Made by a program: the position numbers and the translations under genes
Notes under the pieces: generated by a model
Databases searched by the model: none
Seen by the model: the letters and a program-made list of their open reading frames with translations, nothing else
Told to the model about the DNA's origin: nothing
Assembly (NCBI RefSeq): GCF_021134715.1
Contig: NC_060023.1
Location: 9,734,001-9,798,000, forward strand
DNA from: Daphnia pulex
Lineage: Eukaryota; Arthropoda; Branchiopoda; Diplostraca; Daphniidae
DNA: 64,000 nucleotides
Reading direction: 5' to 3'
Shown: piece by piece, positions 12,626-25,430 of the stretch
Numbering within the stretch: position 1 is the first letter of the stretch
How the letters are laid out: the number at the start of each line of letters is the position of its first letter

Positions 12626-13699
12626 TTTCCCGACATGATAAACTGGGTCTCCGAGAGCTTGTTCCACCCGCAATCCTCTACGCAAACATTTCTGTATACT
12701 ATAAGGATATAACATCAGGGTCCTTCGTGTATAGGCCTACCCAATCTCTGCTCTACTTTCCTGATGTGCAATCAAAATGTTCTTTTTTCAAAATGCGGGT
12801 GCTGTGGACATCAAACAGTTCCATTAGAAACCCCAGTGCAGGTCAGGCCATTTGGGTTGACCATGGCCGAGATGGCCATCATCGATCACTTTCGCCAACA
12901 CACAAAAAGATTATACGAATTTATTAAGGGCCGCCCCTCGGTTGGTTATATCTCAATATGTATAATATCTCTCTCCTGGAATTTGCATCTAAGGTCGCTG
13001 GAATCAATATGCTATATGACTACAAAAGAGAGAGACTCTAATAACCTTGTGGAAAAGGAAACGGAAAATCTGGAAACGATGAAACGCTGCGCACTACAAC
13101 GCCAAAATAAAAACGGATCAAAGTAAAGTGCAGAGTTTCAAGTGCGCGAATGTTATTGAACAACCGGATGTGGGGGGTTTTCTTGCGCATCCTATAAATG
13201 TACCAAATGGATTTTTAAAAAAACTGATCAGATTCCAGACGAAATCTGTATATACGTGTAGATTTCATGATTGATTTTACACTTGTGAAGGAGGTTTTGG
13301 CACAGGTTTACTTTGATTGACAATCTATAAATACAAGAAGAACCATACCGCGCAGTGATAAATCAAGTTGCCCTTTGATTATGGATAGAGATAGACTATT
13401 GCGATGGATTATTCTCTCTACGTTTCAAGTACGGCCATCAATTATCGGCTCCTCTTCAAGTGAGTATTGCGTCATAAGTATAGAGACGAACTTGTTCTTG
13501 GACTCATTGTTTTTCATTAGCCAAACTAATCTACACAAGCGCAGGGATGAATAATTAGATTCTGACATCTGTTCCCGATTAGAAAGAGAAATCGTCCATC
13601 TCCCGCGATCGGACCGGCTATTTTAGATGTGGCCAGAAATATACAAGAGCCGATTGGCCCCCCTCTGTCATGTTAGATCTGATTGCGAGAGTTTTAAGC

Positions 13700-14600
13700 G
13701 TATGTATAAAGAGTCTTCAAATCTCCCCTTGGTTATACAACTCAAACGCTTCTATTAAAGAGACACTGGGCATTGGCTATATAAACATCTGGAAGGGAGT
13801 CGTCCAGCTGCCGGGCTGTGCTGGCCACACTGAATGTGTGTGTGCCGCACGGAGCGTTTTCTAGATAGTAGTCGGCCCTCAAGTTCAACCGTCTCAACAG
13901 TCGCCTTCTGTCGGGCGCCAAGTCAAGAACCCCCTGCCCGGTCCCGCTCAAAAACTCTTTTGATTCCCCGCTGTTATGTGTGTGTTTCATTCGTTTCGAT
14001 ACTCAGAAACAACACTCTTAAAAATACTGGGAAGAAAAATCTCTTAACAACTCCATGAGTTCAAAGTGTTGTATACAAAACTCGCTGGCGTTATCGTCAA
14101 ATGAACTGTGTTGTGTAACTACTCCGAGTCGACAACTTTTCTCGGCTTGTTTGGTTATGTTGTTGCTAGTGATTGATGTGTCCACTTGATTTTGAAATCT
14201 TTTCTGGAACGGATTAATATCTCAACTCGCGCCATAAGACGTCCAAGTTTTCGCCCTTTGACAAGTTGAATTTCCATCGCTCGATTATCTTATTACATCA
14301 TCATCTTCCAGTGAGACCGGCTCCGGTTCTTTCGCTATACACAGACACGCTAGCAGGTTCGGAATATTCCATATTTGAATTGTTAAACATTTCGCCATTT
14401 GCGCGCGCTCGCTGAATAATCAAAAAGTGTTGAGCGCGCTATTTTTGTTGCATGTACATTTCGATTAAGCTGGAACAGGCGGACTGCTGGGCACCCAGAT
14501 ATATCTCTGGCCGTTTGATATATAAATATTTAGTAGAGTTGGCTATGTTATTTTCAACAGCGATGCGCCGTATATAAGACAAATAACGACAAGTCGGCTC
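13700..14600. repeat. module C, copy 1 (extended)
   Basis: The core at 13878-13927 (CTCAAGTTCAACCGTCTCAA, then GGGCGCC and AGTCAA) also occurs at 33631-33683 and, more diverged, at 26553-26591. Similarity to copy 3 continues in the same order: 14130-14180 with 33815-33870 (GTGATTGATG), 14310-14400 with 33940-34020 (AGCAGGT and TTTGAATTGTT), and 14488-14560 with 34088-34135 (AAATATTTAGTA). A TATATAAA box lies at about 13779 on the plus strand just upstream of the core. Confidence 0.7.
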
Positions 14601-15930
14601 TAGTGAGCCAAAAGATGTTGTAGTATAGAAGAAGAAACAGGGGCCGGACGTACAAAGTCCATGACAAGAAGGATGCGCTAACCCAACAGGAATGAAAGGA
14701 AGGGGAAGAAGAAACATCAAGAGAGAAATCGTTAGACTGCTGGCCAGCTCTGGCCAGCATTGATGAGTATGCAACAGGGCAACTCTAAGCTCTAGCAGCA
14801 GCAAGCTCGAGAGCCCGGCCATGCATACTTAATAGGTCATACTTCCCGTTAAATATTGCCGGGCCGCATGGCGCTCCGCCTATATAAGCGTATGTGGTTC
14901 CTGGTAGTATATCCTAAAAAAGCTTGGTGTGTTTTCTCCATATAAGAAACTACCGGCATTCCATAACGAAAGAAAGAAAAAGGTCGGAATATACAGAGAC
15001 AAAACGAGCGGCCCAGCAGCCATCAACCGATGTGCTGGCCACAGAGACCAGAATTTAAAATTAAAAAAAAAAGGATTCCGGTTAGACCAATACGAAAATG
15101 AGCAGCCGGGAATAGAAGTCGTATCCATCTAAAAACCCCTATACAGTCTTACGGAGGAGAAACTTTGACTTTTGGGCGTGTGTTTGTATAGGGTTGGGAG
15201 TTCATTTCTTCCTCTATGGGCTAGGGGTGACCGTGATGGTATATGAATAAAAAAGTTCCAGCTTATTCAATCTAGGGACTTGAATAAGATAAGACTATAG
15301 GGCGGTGTGTGTACGTGCCACCAATTCAAAAAAAAAGTTTTCTTCGTTCTTTTTGGCTGTTGTTGGACATTTTTGTCTTTTGTTTTATCTAATGTGGAAG
15401 AACCTTGGAAGAACACATTCGGGGACCATCCGATTGTTTCCGTCGTTATCTCCCCGGCTGTTGTCTATTGTCTTTTTGTTCCACAAATTCAATGCCAGCA
15501 CAAAAAACGAAAACAAGGCAAAAGAAGAAGAAGAATAATCACCAGGTGATTAAATTGAGGTGAAAAGGAGAGTTGTGTGTGTCTTATTCATCTGTGCTGC
15601 ATTATTAACGGGTATATAGAAAAAGAGGTCGGCGGGATATAAGAAAAGATGTCCATTTGGGGATGATTCTACCGGACCATCTTCACCAAAAACAGAAAGA
15701 AAGAAACAAATGGCTTTTCTCTCTCTCTCCCAAAAGAAACACATCAGAAAAGGTTGGAAAGAGCGCACGCGGGGATGGAATAATCATAAAAATAGAATGA
15801 GGAGGAGGATGGAAGAGGAGGAGGCGAGTGTGTTGCGCAATAAGCCATTTCACACCCACGTGATTTTTATGATTACGACCTGCCATAAGTTATAACATTT
15901 CAGCGTTTTATTTTATTTCTTTTTTGCCAA

Positions 15931-15947
15931 TGCTGCTGCTGCTGCTG
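15931..15947. repeat. (TGC)n trinucleotide run
   Basis: About five and a half TGC units. Similar CTG/GCT runs lie at 16547-16564 and 19212-19229. None is in a supported coding exon. Confidence 0.8.
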
Positions 15948-16546
15948 GGCTGCCATAAACCACGTAGGAGTATAACCGCTCGACCTTTGGTCAATATATC
16001 TGCGCAGAAACCGCAACAAAAGTTTTGTTGCGGAGCTCTTACTTGGGAAAGAGACTGCATGAGAACACACGACGTGTGAAATATTCTGGTCAAGTCGTCA
16101 AAAAAAAAAGGAAAACTTTCGCCAGATTCCATCATCACACTTTGACTTTCAGCGGAATTTTCTCGATTTTTCTCCGCTTTTTTTGACATTTTTGGGATGA
16201 TGGATAATATAAATTCCTGTTCAGATTTTCATCTCAATCGCCGACATTTCGTTTGATTTCACAATAAGACGAGTGTGGGGACCTTGAATCTGCTGGGGGA
16301 AATCAAAACTTGTTGATTTGTTTGACCTTTTTGGAAGGATGGAATCAAAAGAGACTGGGTCATTTCCATATAGCGATAGCTTCGAATGGCTTTATCTGTT
16401 GACTTGGCATTATTATTAATTGAGGAATCTGTTACGTACAAGGGCTGATGATGTTGTTGTTGTTCTTATTCGCGCAAAATAGGAAATGATAACAACAAAC
16501 AGCGCAGCCCCAAAAGTCTTCATTTTCCCAACTCTGACCTTCGGTT

Positions 16547-16564
16547 CTGCTGCTGCTGCTGCTG
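16547..16564. repeat. (CTG)n trinucleotide run
   Basis: Six CTG units in non-coding DNA. Confidence 0.8.
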
Positions 16565-16983
16565 TCAAAGTTGCCTAGCTATCGGTTATCTCGCATTTGC
16601 AATAATAATTCATTCGTGTAAATTCATTTCGACTGACAGTCATTGTCATCGTAACGTCGTAAACCGCAAGGTTTCCTTCAAAACAGGAAAAATGGCAGCA
16701 GCACATTCACTATAGTCACTACCGTTGGTAATTTCACGTTAAACGACCGGCACACATCGCACCATAACCAATACACAATTTTATGCTAATTTTAATGAGC
16801 TGAAACTGCGGGTCCATAATAATCGGAAACCTTGAAAATTGACGTTTCAATGGATATTATTCCTTATACAACAACTCGTTGGCCTTTGCCTGGAAATAAA
16901 AAATCTTCCTTGTTCCTCCAGTGATTTCTTACGTCATAATCATCGATAACAAATTTGCGCGCGCAATTTGAATAATCGCAATC

Positions 16984-17000
16984 ATAATAATAATAATAAA
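16984..17000. repeat. (ATA)n run
   Basis: About five ATA units in AT-rich non-coding DNA. Confidence 0.7.
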
Positions 17001-19211
17001 AAACCATTTCGTTTCGATTTGTTAGTTGTATCATATATACTTTCGTCTAACCTTTATTACCTTGTCAAAAGATTTGTACGTTTTTTTTCCCCGTGAATCC
17101 CGAGCGTCGAGCTTATAGTCCCGCGGTTAAATATAGCGTCGTTCGAATGGCAGTCTCAGCAGCCCGAGATTTTTTTTCGTTTAGAAAATATTCAATGTTT
17201 TGTGGAGGAGGGGGATTACGTACAAACTAAGAAGAGCCGCAAGGATTTCTTCTCACTACTGCAAAGCGGAGCCCCGGAGGAATTTGGGGAATAACAAAAT
17301 TTTTGTGTTTTTTTTTTTTTTCCTTTTTGCTAACGTGAACGAACGTTATATATATCTAATATGCTACTGCTATATAGCCTTTGGTAATAGTGAACGTCAG
17401 CTGACAACTGAGTTAACCCCCCCTGGTACTCATCGCCCAACATCTGTCAAGGCTTTAGATCTGGACTGAGTTGGATCTCACACGTAGTACCATATTTCAT
17501 CCGCTCGGCAACAAACTCTCCGATCCATTTGATTTCAACTTCTGCTTCCCAGTGGAAATAATTTTTTCGCACAACAAGGATATGGCGAAAGTGTGTCCTT
17601 CGTGATGTAACGCAGATGCTGTATATGCAAATTGAAAAATGTGTGTACACACACACACAAAACGATGGATGCTTTTGAAAACGTCGCCGGAAGGCCCCCG
17701 AAAGAATGTAGAAATGTTTGAAACAACAACAACAAGAGTGATGGGCAATAAAAATAAAACAAAAGTTGTGTACTGTGTACACATGTCCGGTATATAAGAT
17801 ATTTCACTTGCCGGGGAAATTCAAATTTATTTGAGGCGGCATCGTCTTTCATCCGGAATAAACAAAGAATAAACCACCGGCCGATTTCTTATCGAAAATA
17901 TGCTGGGCGTATTATACGGCGTGCTCTTTTGCCTTTTTGATTGATTTATATATTCACGGCGGTTGTGTAAAACGTAATGGAAAATGAGCGGAATAATATA
18001 GCTTAAAGAAAGATTTTCGGTTTGTTGTGTGTGCTGCCAATCACACCAACGATTGAAACTGTCGACAAAACAAATAGATGTAGAAATTGGATTTGAATGC
18101 AAACAATCGCTCGAGCCACACACACAACAACAGTCACGTCAATTTGAATTCCATCATCTGGCGCGCGGGTAAAATCGGTAAAATCGTTACTTTGTTTTTT
18201 TTTTTGAATGATTGACGGCGGTGAATGGCGTGTGTTGATTTTTCTATTCATTTCCATCTTATAATCGAATAATCAAAAGCAAAGAGATCGATCAGTTACC
18301 GGGGGCGACATGATTTTGTCGGCCAACTTTTATTTCAATTATAATAATAATTAATAACATTATAGCTATACTATATAGTATTCTTTGTACCCTAGTCTAT
18401 AAATGGATGGGGAGTATAGGATATATCGATCAACGCTGCCCAGCTGCTGGCGGGCATAACGTGCTATTTGTCCGCTGTATAAATTTCTGACAGTCTCCCA
18501 CCTTATTTCGACACTTTTTTCTTCCTGTACATTCGTTTCCTATTTATTGGCTGTAATTAATTCCGCATTATTACCGCAGCTATATGAGCGATGGACGTGG
18601 TACTGGCGGGAATAATTATTCCATTCAATTGGGGCGGTCGTTCGTGACGGGCTACAGGCAGAAAAAAATGTTAAGAACTATCCCACGGATCTTAAATCAT
18701 TTCTCGGGAATAAAAATCATAGGCTATAAAATGACGAACCGAAATGAATCCGGTTGGTGTGTCCCGAAATGATTATGTCACGGGATATTTTTCCGGGATC
18801 GTTGAAGACGCTCATTTCCACATGCAACTCTTTTTTAATTATTTTTCTGCAGCATATTAAGTCGGACCCAAAAGAGAGAAAGTCTGGCGATTTTCATTTC
18901 CTTTTGTTGGCGATTATTCAATATCTATATTCCGCAATAATATGGCAGCTCGATGAAATTCAACCGAACTTTGATTCTTTTATATTTAGTTGATTCTTTC
19001 CCTTATAGAAATATAAATGTGGCGAATGCTCTTGCTGCGCACTTCTCTCTGCTCACCCGTCCGTTTATATGAATGGAGAGAAAAGGGGGGGGGCATCGAC
19101 ACAAAAGGTAACGAGCTGGAAATGGACCGCGTGTGCTTGGGACCACCCCAGAGCCAAAGTCGTCTCGTACAATTCATACATAAAAGGCCATCAATGGCTT
19201 GGCTATGTGCG

Positions 19212-19229
19212 GCTGCTGCTGCTGCTGCT
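19212..19229. repeat. (GCT)n trinucleotide run
   Basis: Six GCT units in non-coding DNA. Confidence 0.8.
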
Positions 19230-20422
19230 ATGTACTGGAATGACGCCAGAAATCAATTCCCTTTCATCTATTGAGAGAGCAAAGACGCGGCTGACCCGAG
19301 TCAACGCGTCCCATATCTCATTGTGTACTGGGTGTGTGTCTTTTATCTGACCGCAGACTCTTCGTCCAGCTCTGGCCGGGCGTCCGCGGGAAGTCCCGCC
19401 ACGACATAAAAGGGGTGAGAGGGCCGGAATAAAAGCGCAAGCATAGCTCTGCTGATTGAACATCAAGCCAAGCTGTGTACATGCCCTCACTATATGTAAT
19501 AATAATAATAACCATCACCCGTTTATTGTATGATGTTGCCAGTCCAACTTATATTGACTCTGAGACACTGTCACCCCGGCGGGTATGTCTGTTGGCCATT
19601 ATATATGAGCAAAGGAAATCAATGTCGGGAGTCATTCAAGCGGACGCGCTGACGAGTCCGTTGCCAATTGATGTGGTAAAGGTCAGCAAAGGGACAGACA
19701 GCTGGATGCAATCAGCAATAGGGCCATAGTGATTGTACTAATATACCGTCGGGGTTAGGATATACGAAGAAGCGACTTGGCATTTGGCCAAGTTGATGGC
19801 CCCCAACTTTCCTGGGGTTATAGACAGTCAGTCGGAATTCACGTGTCTCTAAGTAGATGGAACGACAACAAAAGAAGCGATATAGTCTGTGACTGTTGTT
19901 ATACAAGTTTTCGGACGGCAGATAGTACTTAGAGCTAGACTTGTATGTCTTGTTGGTTATCGCAAAACGACAAATCGATTTCAACAATTCAACTGAAAAT
20001 TCAGGCAGATTGAAAGACATTTCCGGACATGTCATTGGAGAACCGATTGATTCTTATATTGTGCCAACTGTTATATCGTCAAGTGTGTACCGTTCGAGGA
20101 AATAAGACACTTAAATGTAGAACAAAAATTCCCGAAAGTAAGTGGGCGCAATTTGGGCGGAACATGGCTAAACTTTTAGAGGATAACTTTATAGATTGTC
20201 CCTCGCACGATATAACGACGATAAGTTTTCCTAATCTCAATTTAATAGGCAGACGATATACCAGAAGATCAAGGCTGTTCCTTTATATCGACTTATCTTA
20301 ACTATGCCATCGGGAAACTCGGGTAATCCCAAATGTTCATTTAGGAAATTATTTTCTGAAAAATTAAATGTTTGAATATTATTACGGCCCTCGTATAGAA
20401 AATGCTAATAAGCCTCATCTAT

Positions 20423-20470
20423 ATTTTACAGCTTTATATTAACTCGGCCCGAGATATAAAGCTGTAAAAT
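20423..20470. repeat. perfect 17-bp inverted repeat / hairpin
   Basis: The arms 20423-20439 and 20454-20470 are perfect reverse complements (ATTTTACAGCTTTATAT on the left). The 14-nt spacer itself contains a 5-bp inverted repeat (CTCGG/CCGAG, 20443-20453), so the whole folds as an almost continuous 48-nt stem. It could be a small foldback element, a small-RNA precursor or a cruciform; the sequence does not decide. Confidence 0.8.
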
Positions 20471-21117
20471 CCAACTCGAGATTCTCTGGTCTATATAGGT
20501 AAAAAGGAATTTAAGGGTGTGTCCAAATAAGACGATCATATCTCCCTATAGAGGCTGAAAAAGAAAATGTACCGACGTATGTAGTCAAGAAAATTGAGTT
20601 GGTTGCCCGGTGGAAAGAATCCAAATGATACGACATCAACAGGAAATAGCCGAAAGTAAAAAAAGTTGCATAAAGGGGGCTCTCTATTACATTTATATTG
20701 CCGATGTGAAAAAGAAAATGTTATATAAGAAGACGAGAAATAACATGAAAAGAAAATCAGCGTCTATATTTCGACACTCGGCAAAATCAGAAAGATGAGA
20801 CATCTTTCGGAGTGGAGAGTTGTGTTCACTTGTGACATTATTTTTCTATTCGCCCTATTCAATTCTCTTGTTCACATATAGTGCCTACTACTACTACAAC
20901 AAGGATCACAATAAAAATAGTATTGCCTCTATTTTGGGCATCTGTGTATAGCGGTCGACGAACCCTTGCTCGCCATCATCCATCAACTACGACTAGTGGG
21001 TTCAGTGCCAATAATATCTCTCCACTGTACAATGTACGGTAGAGAACTAGATCTAACATCGCGATAGAATAGACAATAGGAACAATAACAACAACGTCAA
21101 AGATGGCAGCCGAGTAA

Positions 21118-21350
21118 GGGGGTCATCGGAGGTTATAGAAGGGGGGAAAGACATTCACTCAATGTGTCAACTCGTCTCCGTTCATCTTCGACAGCGGGAA
21201 ATGGGCGTCCGCTCCTAGGCCATCCCCCCTCCCACTATCGAGCCGATTGTTTTTTTCTTATTATCTAGTCGCTGAATGAGCCAGTAACTCATAGAAATAC
21301 ATTTGGATTTTTCCTTGTTTGTTTGCCATCATTAGATCGGAAGGAAATGC
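21118..21350. repeat. module A, copy 2
   Basis: Compared with copy 1 it shares GGGTCATCGG, GAGGTTATA, the ACATTCACTCAATGTG core (21151) and the GACAGCGGGAAATG segment. It shares the extra CTCCGTTCATCTT insert only with copy 3. Downstream, CATTAGATCGGAA matches copy 1, and GGAAGGAAATGCGT matches copy 3. Confidence 0.8.
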
Positions 21351-21822
21351 GTGAGAGGCTATCTATCAAAGGAGAAACGAAATGATAAGAAAACAGCTGA
21401 GTAAATGGCGTCCTGATGCGCATCGATAAATTGATTGGCCAACAAAAGAAATAGCTCTGATGTGAACATCGGCAGTTGTATGTATACTGCGTATGTTTAC
21501 TCATAACAAATATTATAGTCGGTTACGTGAAAATCTCGGTGGAACACACTCTACGCTGACCTACTTTCGACCAATCAAAATGCGTATTGATTTACGTAAC
21601 ATAATTCAAACAAAGTAATAATGGTCGAATAAGAGATAAGCCAAAGTGAAAGAAAAAGTAAACATGTCGAGGTTGCTTCTTTTATATTGACTTTGATTTG
21701 ACCGTCACTCACGTGCCGGTTTGCAATTTCGACTATGGCGAATTCGTTCATTTCCCGTATTGGTTGCGGTAACAAGACTCACGCCGGCATATTATATCGT
21801 TCATTTCATATTGGTTTTGCTT

Positions 21823-21835
21823 GGGGGGGGGGGGG
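21823..21835. repeat. 13-nt poly-G run
   Basis: An uninterrupted G13 tract on the plus strand in non-coding DNA. Other shorter G/C runs occur nearby (for example 22512-22522). Confidence 0.8.
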
Positions 21836-22717
21836 ATTTTGGCAGTTTTGTTGCCAAGTGTTGATATTGGTTTCTATCGCGTCTTGTTTTTTTTGGTTTT
21901 TCTTGCTTCGCTTGTTGTTTCCATCGAGATCGTTCATACTGTTTAGCGTTTACGGATTGATGCGGGAAACACACAAAAAATCGGCAGAGTGGAGCCGCCA
22001 CTCTGTTGTAGTGAGACGTATAAATTATTCAATGTACGCGGGAGGGTTATACAGTATAGACGCCGGATGTTGTTTGTCGCAGCACTATACTGTCGACGTG
22101 AGACACTCTGGGACAACAATGGCTCCGTTGCGCAGCACATTATTCTTTATTTGAATTGATGTTACAGCATGTGGCAACAATTGATTTGTTAGAGCTGAAA
22201 AGATGAGTAGTAGTAGTTGACAATAAAATTCAAATGGCCCAGACCCCCCGCCCTTTATTCTCCTATAAACGCCAATTAACTTTGTTCTAGAAAATAAGCC
22301 GATTCTCATGCAGACTATAGGCGACCTTGATGCAAATTGATCAACACAAATGATTATCATTTAGAGATATGATAATAGCAGTCAAATGGAACGAGGAGAG
22401 TGTGGCGGCAGGTCCCTCTTGGACATACAATTGTATAGACTTTGCACATAGTTTGAAGTGTTTAAAAATTAAAATTTTTTTTTTGAATTTGATTGTTTGC
22501 CCGCAGACAAAGTGGGGGGGGCGGGGTATAAAACAAGCCTGATGAGCAGTCACTCTGCAAATGAGTTATATAATTAACCCTGATTGAGACAACAAAAACG
22601 CAAAACAGTTCCAGTCAAAGGCCTAGATCAGGAATAATCGTACTCCGTTTTGTATCAGAAATTTTCGGCCACCAAATAAACAAAAAAAGGAAGAATAGGG
22701 AGAGACATTTGTCCTAC

Positions 22718-23480
22718 CTTTAAGCCTGGGAAATCCACAGCCAGGCATCCACAGTGCAGCCAGGATCCTCAGTAAAGTTGACACCATAGGAAAAGGGAGT
22801 CATCGTGAATACCCCCACACTCACATGGGTGTACACGAGGACATAGTTTTTCCAATTAAACTAGGAGCTGTTTATCTAAGCAAAAAATAAAAAAATGGGT
22901 TACGAAAAAAATATTGCAGAGACAACAAGTAAGGTTAGAGTTGAGTTTAAAAGTTAGAAAGAAGACAGTGGGTAACTCCTTGTTGTTAATAAACAGGATT
23001 AACAAAGATAAGATTTACATGTAAGATATAACACCCTTAACCCTTTTATGCAAGCTTCAGGCACCATTAAAATAAACGGTATGTCACAGGCTAATAAAAG
23101 TAACAAAGATTATTACCCAATTGATGATGCTGAGATTGTTGGTGATGACGGGTCAGTACCAAAACTTGCACATCTTGTGGTTACGATGGCTGGCTCAGGC
23201 CTGAAATCTGCAAATAGGTAAAGGTTTAGAAAGGAAACTCTGCCATGCATTGACAACGAGCATACATGATAAATGCTAGTCACTGTAGTCTGCCACCAGC
23301 ATTTCACAAATTTAGAACCTTGTTTTAACTCTTTTCTATATGCTCACAAAATCATTCATGGTAATTCTTATTCATATTCTTAGTTTTATCTGCCTGAAAA
23401 ACAGCTCAAGGAGTGGATCGAGAGCATGGAGAGTCACGACACCAAATAAGTTCACACGACGACCACATTTTATTATGTTT
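22718..23480. other. possible small unrecognised gene or pseudogene, strand unresolved
   Basis: Protein-like reading lies on both strands. Plus: an ATG at 23048 opens 58 codons (begins MQASGTIKINGMSQ, later YYPIDDAEIVGDDGSVPK) to a donor-like AG|GTAAAG. A segment at about 23392-23450 reads PEKQLKEWIESMESHDTK then stop. A 60-odd-codon frame at about 22708-22895 reads ETFVLPLSLGNPQPG and ends in a stop. The phases of these segments do not join with the splice sites I can see. Minus: 22787-22718 reads like a short signal peptide (MVSTLLRILAALWMPG) ending at donor GTAGGA, and a splice-bounded segment lies upstream at about 23207-23117. The stretch sits between modules A2 and B2, where the other two copies have less spacing, so an inserted or retro-copied gene is possible. 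Confidence 0.3.
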
Positions 23481-24619
23481 TGCCATTTCTCTTGCAGCCA
23501 CGTACAGCACGTTTCGATCAAACCAGTGATCCCTTCAGTTTTCTATGATAAAAATACATCTGAACCTTCGTCTCTTTTTGCCTATTCGAAACTGTGAAAC
23601 AAAAGGAATAGCAGACGACACAAATATTCTAATTAACCACATTTAAGAAATCGATATTAAAAATCCGCCCTCCCAGCCTCCCACCCACCCGTCAAAAGTT
23701 AAAACGTTTGAACTCTCGTTACGTGACTCCCGTCAAAAGCTTCCAGCCTGAAAGACGTCGAATTTCATTATCATTCGCAATCCAGTTTGTAACCTTGGAT
23801 TTTGCATGTGGAAGACCTTCCGGTAGCCTAGCTACGATCCCGTTGCTATATGATGTACGCAACCTGGTCACGTGTCCATTTCTTTGAAGAAAGTAAAAAA
23901 AGAAACGTGAAAACAATAAAACGTCGTCTATGGAGAATAATATGACGACCATATAAACGCGCCATTTCTCGTCTGCTCCCGAGACAATGTGGTGCCGTAG
24001 CTGGCGTGTAATATAGCAACGCACATTTTTATTCTGGGTGTCGTATAATTATTTATTTCGTTTGTCTGTCCCGTGTTCGTTGGATAAACGGCACCGACTG
24101 CGAAAGATACAAACATGAAAAAGTCTTGCAAAATTAATTTCTGTCGCAATATGTGATGTAGCGTGATGGGTCATATAACAGATAAGAGAGGGCCTCACTG
24201 CTTGCTAGTACAGTTATGCATATAACAAATTGCTGTTATGTAATCGTAGCAAATCGGTGGCCATTTTTATTTTTCCAGGACACATAAATCACCCAGGGTT
24301 GCGTGAGTTGTCCTATATCTTATGTAATCCGTCTATTTAGCATTGACAAGTTCGCTTTGAGATTGTCGGCTAATCGCTTGAGACATTTGCATGTCAATAT
24401 CGATCAATAAAGTCGAAATCTGTTGAAATTGATAAACAGCGAGTTTACAACTGCGGTTGTTGAAAATGTTATCGCGAGTTACGCCCACTGCTGGATCGAC
24501 TGTCAATAAATTACGTCAATAGCCGAAATATTTAGAGATGTAGAAAGTAGTAATAAACATACTACATGTCTGATTCTGAACGCGTGTTGGCATGGCAGCC
24601 GCTGTTCAGAGTGGCGTGT

Positions 24620-24790
24620 CGCTTTTTGAAGTTGCGGTGCATTTCAAACATTTCTAGGCCCAGTTCCGTTGATTGCGCCCCATATACAGAAGTAATATAT
24701 AAGGTGCTATTACAGCTAGCGGCTGTTGTGTCCCCTGGAGACATTTGGCGTGTCAAACGCATGTCCACTAGACTCACGCACGTCGGCCGG
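24620..24790. repeat. module B, copy 2
   Basis: It shares TGAAGTTGCGGTG, then CATTTCTAGGCCCAGTT and a TGTCCCCT-centred segment with copy 3 (32140-32285). It shares AAACGCATGTCCAC with copy 1 and CTCACGCACGTC with copy 3. This is the longest B copy. Confidence 0.75.
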
Positions 24791-25410
24791 CTTTTAAACT
24801 CTATACTTTCATTTCCTATGGGCCTATAGTATGTACAAGTTTAATGAATCATTAGAGAGACCCCCCCCTAGCATGTAGGGTGTGTCCGAATTAAATCAAA
24901 ATGGCCGGAAAAAGAAAAAGTGAATACACCTGTACTGTGGTTATCCGACCAGCCGCCATTGATCCAGGGAAACGATAGTTCTGGCGCTGTCCTTGAAAGT
25001 CAAATCTATAAATGTAGTCCAAGTTAAGTTGACACAGATTCCGCTGATGTACTACTATACGTTCAACTCGAAAAAGATGAAAGCGCCCAGGCGCATTACG
25101 TCAGGAAACCAACAGGATATGGCCCCAGCAGTCGATTCCAGGTAGGAGCGTGTGGGACTACCATCTCATCAGAGGACTAGGCTATAATATCTCAGTCTCG
25201 GCCACAGATCAGGACACACATGGCGGATTAGGTTTGCAAATGACAAATGATGCCGACATATAGCAGGGCATCACACTGGGCAGGGAAAAGAAGACAGAAA
25301 GAAAATTTTCCTCGTTTATTATGTCAAAAAAAGAATCCAAAAAGGCCAACACGAGGCCCATACATCATTCGATGACAGATATAACGTGAGTAATGCGCGC
25401 CCAGCATCCG

Positions 25411-25430
25411 TGTGTATGTGTGTGTGTGTG
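25411..25430. repeat. (TG)n microsatellite
   Basis: Ten TG units, interrupted once by TA, in non-coding DNA. Confidence 0.8.

Larger units (their letters stand above)
14601..21117. other. long non-coding stretch between copies 1 and 2 of the triplicated block
   Basis: No gene is supported. The largest frame here (14439-14822, minus, 127 codons) overlaps the module C tail and has no family signature. Around 17.45-17.85 kb three minus-strand frames are open at once, which argues against coding. The stretch contains several trinucleotide runs and one strong hairpin (20423-20470). Confidence 0.5.

Noticed and set aside
12571..13126. Two overlapping plus frames of 118 and 120 codons
   Set aside because: Both are open in different frames over the same DNA, without splice sites or domains, and start in module B.
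14439..14822. 127-codon minus frame
   Set aside because: It overlaps module C copy 1; the equivalent frame is not kept in copy 3, and there is no recognisable family.
17447..17852. Three overlapping minus frames of 95-111 codons
   Set aside because: All three frames are open simultaneously, which argues for composition rather than coding.
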